Assembly: GCA_002412625.1 (NCBI GenBank)
Contig: DHVK01000032.1
Location: forward strand, 15,335-79,334
Length of the DNA stretch: 64,000 nucleotides
Direction: 5' to 3'
Source of the DNA: Cloacimonetes bacterium UBA5210
GTDB taxonomy: Bacteria > Cloacimonadota > Cloacimonadia > Cloacimonadales > Cloacimonadaceae
The notes below the pieces were generated by a model, which saw only the letters and a program-made list of their open reading frames with translations, searched no databases and was not told the origin of the DNA. A program made the position numbers and the translations under genes. Shown in pieces: positions 61,473 to 64,000 of the stretch (position 1 is the first letter of the stretch; every line of letters starts with the position of its first letter).

Positions 61473-63938
61473 TCAAATAAACAGATTCAGATTACTCTGT
61501 TCTGCTTCTTCCAGATAACTTGCCACTCCACCGATGGTCACACCGTCGATCAGTTCACTGGCATCCACGCCCATGATATCCATGCTCATCTGGCAGGCGA
61601 TCATTTGCACTCCGGCGCGTTTGGCTTGCATGATCATCATCTCCAGGCTATCCACGTTCTTATCCTTCATGCGTTTGCGCATCAGCATGGGGCCAATGCC
61701 GGCAAAGTTTATCTTGGAAAGCCCCAATCCGCTGGAACTGTTGGGCATCATCATGCCAAACATCTTGCCCATCACGTCTTTTTCAGTTTTTGGTGCTCCG
61801 GGTTTTTTGATCACATTTAGTCCCCAGAAGGTGAAGAACATGGTTACTTTCTTGCCGGTGGAAGCGGCGCCATTGGCGATCACAAATGATGCCAGCGCGC
61901 GGTCCATGTCGTCGCTGAACACGATGATGGTCTTGTTTTTCCCGCCCCCGGTTCCGGCTTCAAGGGCTTTTCCACCGCCTTTCTGAACCAGTGCCACGAT
62001 TTTTTTGCCGACGGTTTCCACTTTCAATAGCTTGTTGCCGGTCATGTTGCACCAGGCGGGTACGTCCTTGGCAAAGCCGGGATCGCTGGCAGTGATCTTT
62101 AGCACATCGCCATCGGACAGGCGATCCACTTCATTTTTCAGCCTCATGATCGGTCCCGGACATTGCAAGCCGCTGGCGTCCACCTCATGAATCTTGCCTT
62201 CGGTCTTTGCTGCCGGTGCTTCTTTTCCCTGATAGATTTGGTCGTCCTTGCCGATGTATTCCCCGCTGAAGATGTCTTCGTTACTCTGTTTCTGTGTGGC
62301 GTGTTCATAGGTGATATAGCCTCCGCTGAGGTTATAGACTTCCTTGAAGCCGTTCTGCATCAGGATTCTGGCAGCGAAGTAAGACCTATGCCCGGTGCCG
62401 CAGAAGACGATCACTTTTTTGTCCTTGGGAATCTTGCTCAGGCTTCCGCGCATGTCATCCACCGCGATGTTGATGCTTCCTTCGATCGTGCCCAGAGCGT
62501 ATTCTTCATCAGTGCGGACGTCGATTAAAGTGATGTCTTTCAGGTTCAGGTTGCGGATTTCATCCCAATGGACGATCTTCACCATTCCTTTCACGATGTT
62601 TTCCGCCACCAGCCCGGCCATGTTCACCGGATCCTTGGCGCTGGAGAAGGGCGGGGCATAGGCGTGCTCGATCTCCTGCATGTCATAAATCGTCTCACCA
62701 TGTTTGAGGATGTGCGCCAGCATGTCCGTGCGTTTGTCCACTCCGTCGAAGCCCACGATTTGCCCACCTAAGAGCTTGCCGTTTTCCGGGTTGAACACGA
62801 TCTTGATCGTCATCGGCAGTGCATCGGGATAGTAGCCCGCGTGACTGCTGGCATGGATGATTGAGGACACATAGGGGATGGAGGATTTCTTCAATACTTT
62901 TTCGGAAACGCCCGTGGCACCCACGGTGAGGTCGAAGACTTTCGCGATGGCGGTGGAGATGCTACCCTGATATTTGCGGACATTGCCGTTTACGATGTTA
63001 TCTGCCACCATTCGCCCTTGCTTGTTGGCAGGTCCCGCCAAATAGGTGTGGCTTTCGATGCCGGTAATCGGGTTGGGATACACGATGGCATCGCCCAAAG
63101 CGTAGATTTCGGGATCACTGGTCTGCAGGTATTCATTTACCCTGATGCCCTTGTTGATCCCCAGTTCCAGGCCGGCTTCCTCGGCAAGTTTACTGTCCGG
63201 GCGCACTCCGATGGAGAGGATCACCATATCAGTGCTCAGGCTGCGTCCGCTTTTCAGCCGCACCTGCAAGCCGCTTTTTTCACGCACAAAGGAATTCACC
63301 GCGTCCTTGAGATAAAACTCCACATTCTTGGTCTTCAAATGCTGATGCACCGCGGCTGCCATCTCATAATCAAGAGGCGTCATCACCTGCTCCGCCATCT
63401 CCACGATTGTGACTTTGATACCCTTGAGGTGAAGGTTTTCCGCCATTTCCAGACCGATAAAGCCGGCACCGACGATTACCGCGTGCTGAACCTGATGGCT
63501 CTGGATGAATGTGGCGATCTTGTCCGTATCCGGAACATTGCGCATGGTGAAGATCACTTCGTCCTGAATCCCCGGGATCGGCGGCCGCAGAGGCTCCGCA
63601 CCGGGAGAAAGCACCAGTTTGTCGTAATTTTCGTTGTATTCACTGCCGTCTTTGCGGCGGATCGTTACGCTTTTTGCTTGTCTATCGATGGCGATCACTT
63701 CTTGTTCGATGCGAACGTCAACATTCAGCCGCGCTCTAAAACTTTCCGGGCTTTGCACAAACAAACGATCACGCTCGGAGATCACTCCCCCCACATAATA
63801 GGGTAAACCGCAATTGGCATAGGAGATATAGCTCCCCCGTTCAAACATGATGATCTCAGCGTGCTCATCCAGACGTCTGAGGCGCGCGGCGGTGGTGGCT
63901 CCACCGGCTACTCCGCCAACGATAAGATATTTAGGCAT
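61473..63938 (-). CDS. CoA-disulfide reductase-like/rhodanese/TusA/DsrE-like fusion protein
   Basis: An 821-residue cytosolic protein with four modules. Residues 1-450 are an FAD/NAD(P)H oxidoreductase of the CoA-disulfide reductase type; the FAD motif is LIVGGVAGGATTAARL, and C43 in YANCGLPYY is at the position of the redox Cys of the family. Residues 460-555 are a rhodanese domain with C513 in VFCGTGHRS. Residues 580-650 are a TusA-like sulfur carrier with C593 in GLQCPGP. Residues 655-821 are DsrE/DsrF-like, with C782 in IACQMSM. Known relatives reduce polysulfide or CoA persulfides. The added TusA and DsrE parts suggest sulfur is handed along inside one chain. ATG 63938 has GGAGG six bases upstream. 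Confidence 0.9.
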   Translation of the reverse strand: MPKYLIVGGVAGGATTAARLRRLDEHAEIIMFERGSYISYANCGLPYYVGGVISERDRLFVQSPESFRARLNVDVRIEQEVIAIDRQAKSVTIRRKDGSEYNENYDKLVLSPGAEPLRPPIPGIQDEVIFTMRNVPDTDKIATFIQSHQVQHAVIVGAGFIGLEMAENLHLKGIKVTIVEMAEQVMTPLDYEMAAAVHQHLKTKNVEFYLKDAVNSFVREKSGLQVRLKSGRSLSTDMVILSIGVRPDSKLAEEAGLELGINKGIRVNEYLQTSDPEIYALGDAIVYPNPITGIESHTYLAGPANKQGRMVADNIVNGNVRKYQGSISTAIAKVFDLTVGATGVSEKVLKKSSIPYVSSIIHASSHAGYYPDALPMTIKIVFNPENGKLLGGQIVGFDGVDKRTDMLAHILKHGETIYDMQEIEHAYAPPFSSAKDPVNMAGLVAENIVKGMVKIVHWDEIRNLNLKDITLIDVRTDEEYALGTIEGSINIAVDDMRGSLSKIPKDKKVIVFCGTGHRSYFAARILMQNGFKEVYNLSGGYITYEHATQKQSNEDIFSGEYIGKDDQIYQGKEAPAAKTEGKIHEVDASGLQCPGPIMRLKNEVDRLSDGDVLKITASDPGFAKDVPAWCNMTGNKLLKVETVGKKIVALVQKGGGKALEAGTGGGKNKTIIVFSDDMDRALASFVIANGAASTGKKVTMFFTFWGLNVIKKPGAPKTEKDVMGKMFGMMMPNSSSGLGLSKINFAGIGPMLMRKRMKDKNVDSLEMMIMQAKRAGVQMIACQMSMDIMGVDASELIDGVTIGGVASYLEEAEQSNLNLFI

Positions 63939-64000
63939 GGGTATCCTCCAGATACATTAATAGTCTTTGCTAAAAGGATAACCGAAATGGAATGTTTGGC

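Noticed and set aside
61261..61476. 71-codon minus-strand frame between the membrane-protein gene and the oxidoreductase
   Set aside because: It overlaps the start region of the membrane-protein gene and has no good ribosome site.

Overview
The window looks like a chromosomal contig from an uncultivated bacterium of the FCB group, most plausibly the Cloacimonadota (Cloacimonetes). The taxonomic call is an inference. It rests on five secreted proteins that share a C-terminal PNP/GQLV/WNG/SGIYF sorting domain (type IX-like), on LpxK and outer-membrane barrel proteins that indicate a Gram-negative envelope, on GWxTD proteins, and on base composition near 50% GC. No rRNA, tRNA, CRISPR array, transposase or phage module was recognised. 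The gene content is mostly chromosomal housekeeping plus envelope and secreted proteins.

Layout. 1-715: non-coding octanucleotide repeats with two hairpin-bearing modules. 716-8236: a secreted deiminase-family protein, then after a terminator a secreted M14 carboxypeptidase followed directly by potABC, with no potD. 8338-11579: a compact unit of a UvrC-like protein with a substituted nuclease residue, purC, a lone receiver domain and lpxK. 11945-16950 (minus): a Na/Pi cotransporter, then rpsA-lysS. 16951-18994: repeat-rich DNA enclosing a two-gene operon of unknown function (151 and 53 residues). 18995-22450: a large secreted multidomain protein, followed by a second repeat-rich gap. 23151-35182: a promoter, a structured leader with an internal terminator, and a nearly gapless operon rimP-nusA-ylxR-ylxQ-infB-rbfA-nrnA-truB-ribF, then a secreted Omp28-like protein, a yhaM-like nuclease and a yycJ-like hydrolase. 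35354-37696 (minus): priA.

37792-48491 (minus) is the most interesting part: a seven-gene envelope operon. It encodes an outer-membrane barrel with a coiled-coil tail, a 1941-residue TPR protein, a small exported protein, a TolQ/ExbB channel, two ExbD-like proteins (one without the proton-carrying Asp) and an FHA-like/TM/TonB-like protein. The set resembles a reduced Glt/Agl-type force-transmission machine. It has its own promoter at 48534-48561 and a terminator at 37736-37768.

48578-64000: yraN; dnaE followed by two overlapping GWxTD genes (minus); a secreted M28 peptidase (minus); a PDZ protein with a predicted outer-membrane barrel (plus); two small envelope proteins (minus); and a four-module CoA-disulfide-reductase/rhodanese/TusA/DsrE-like protein (minus). 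Several short dispersed repeat families lie only in intergenic DNA and account for most of the gene-free sequence.
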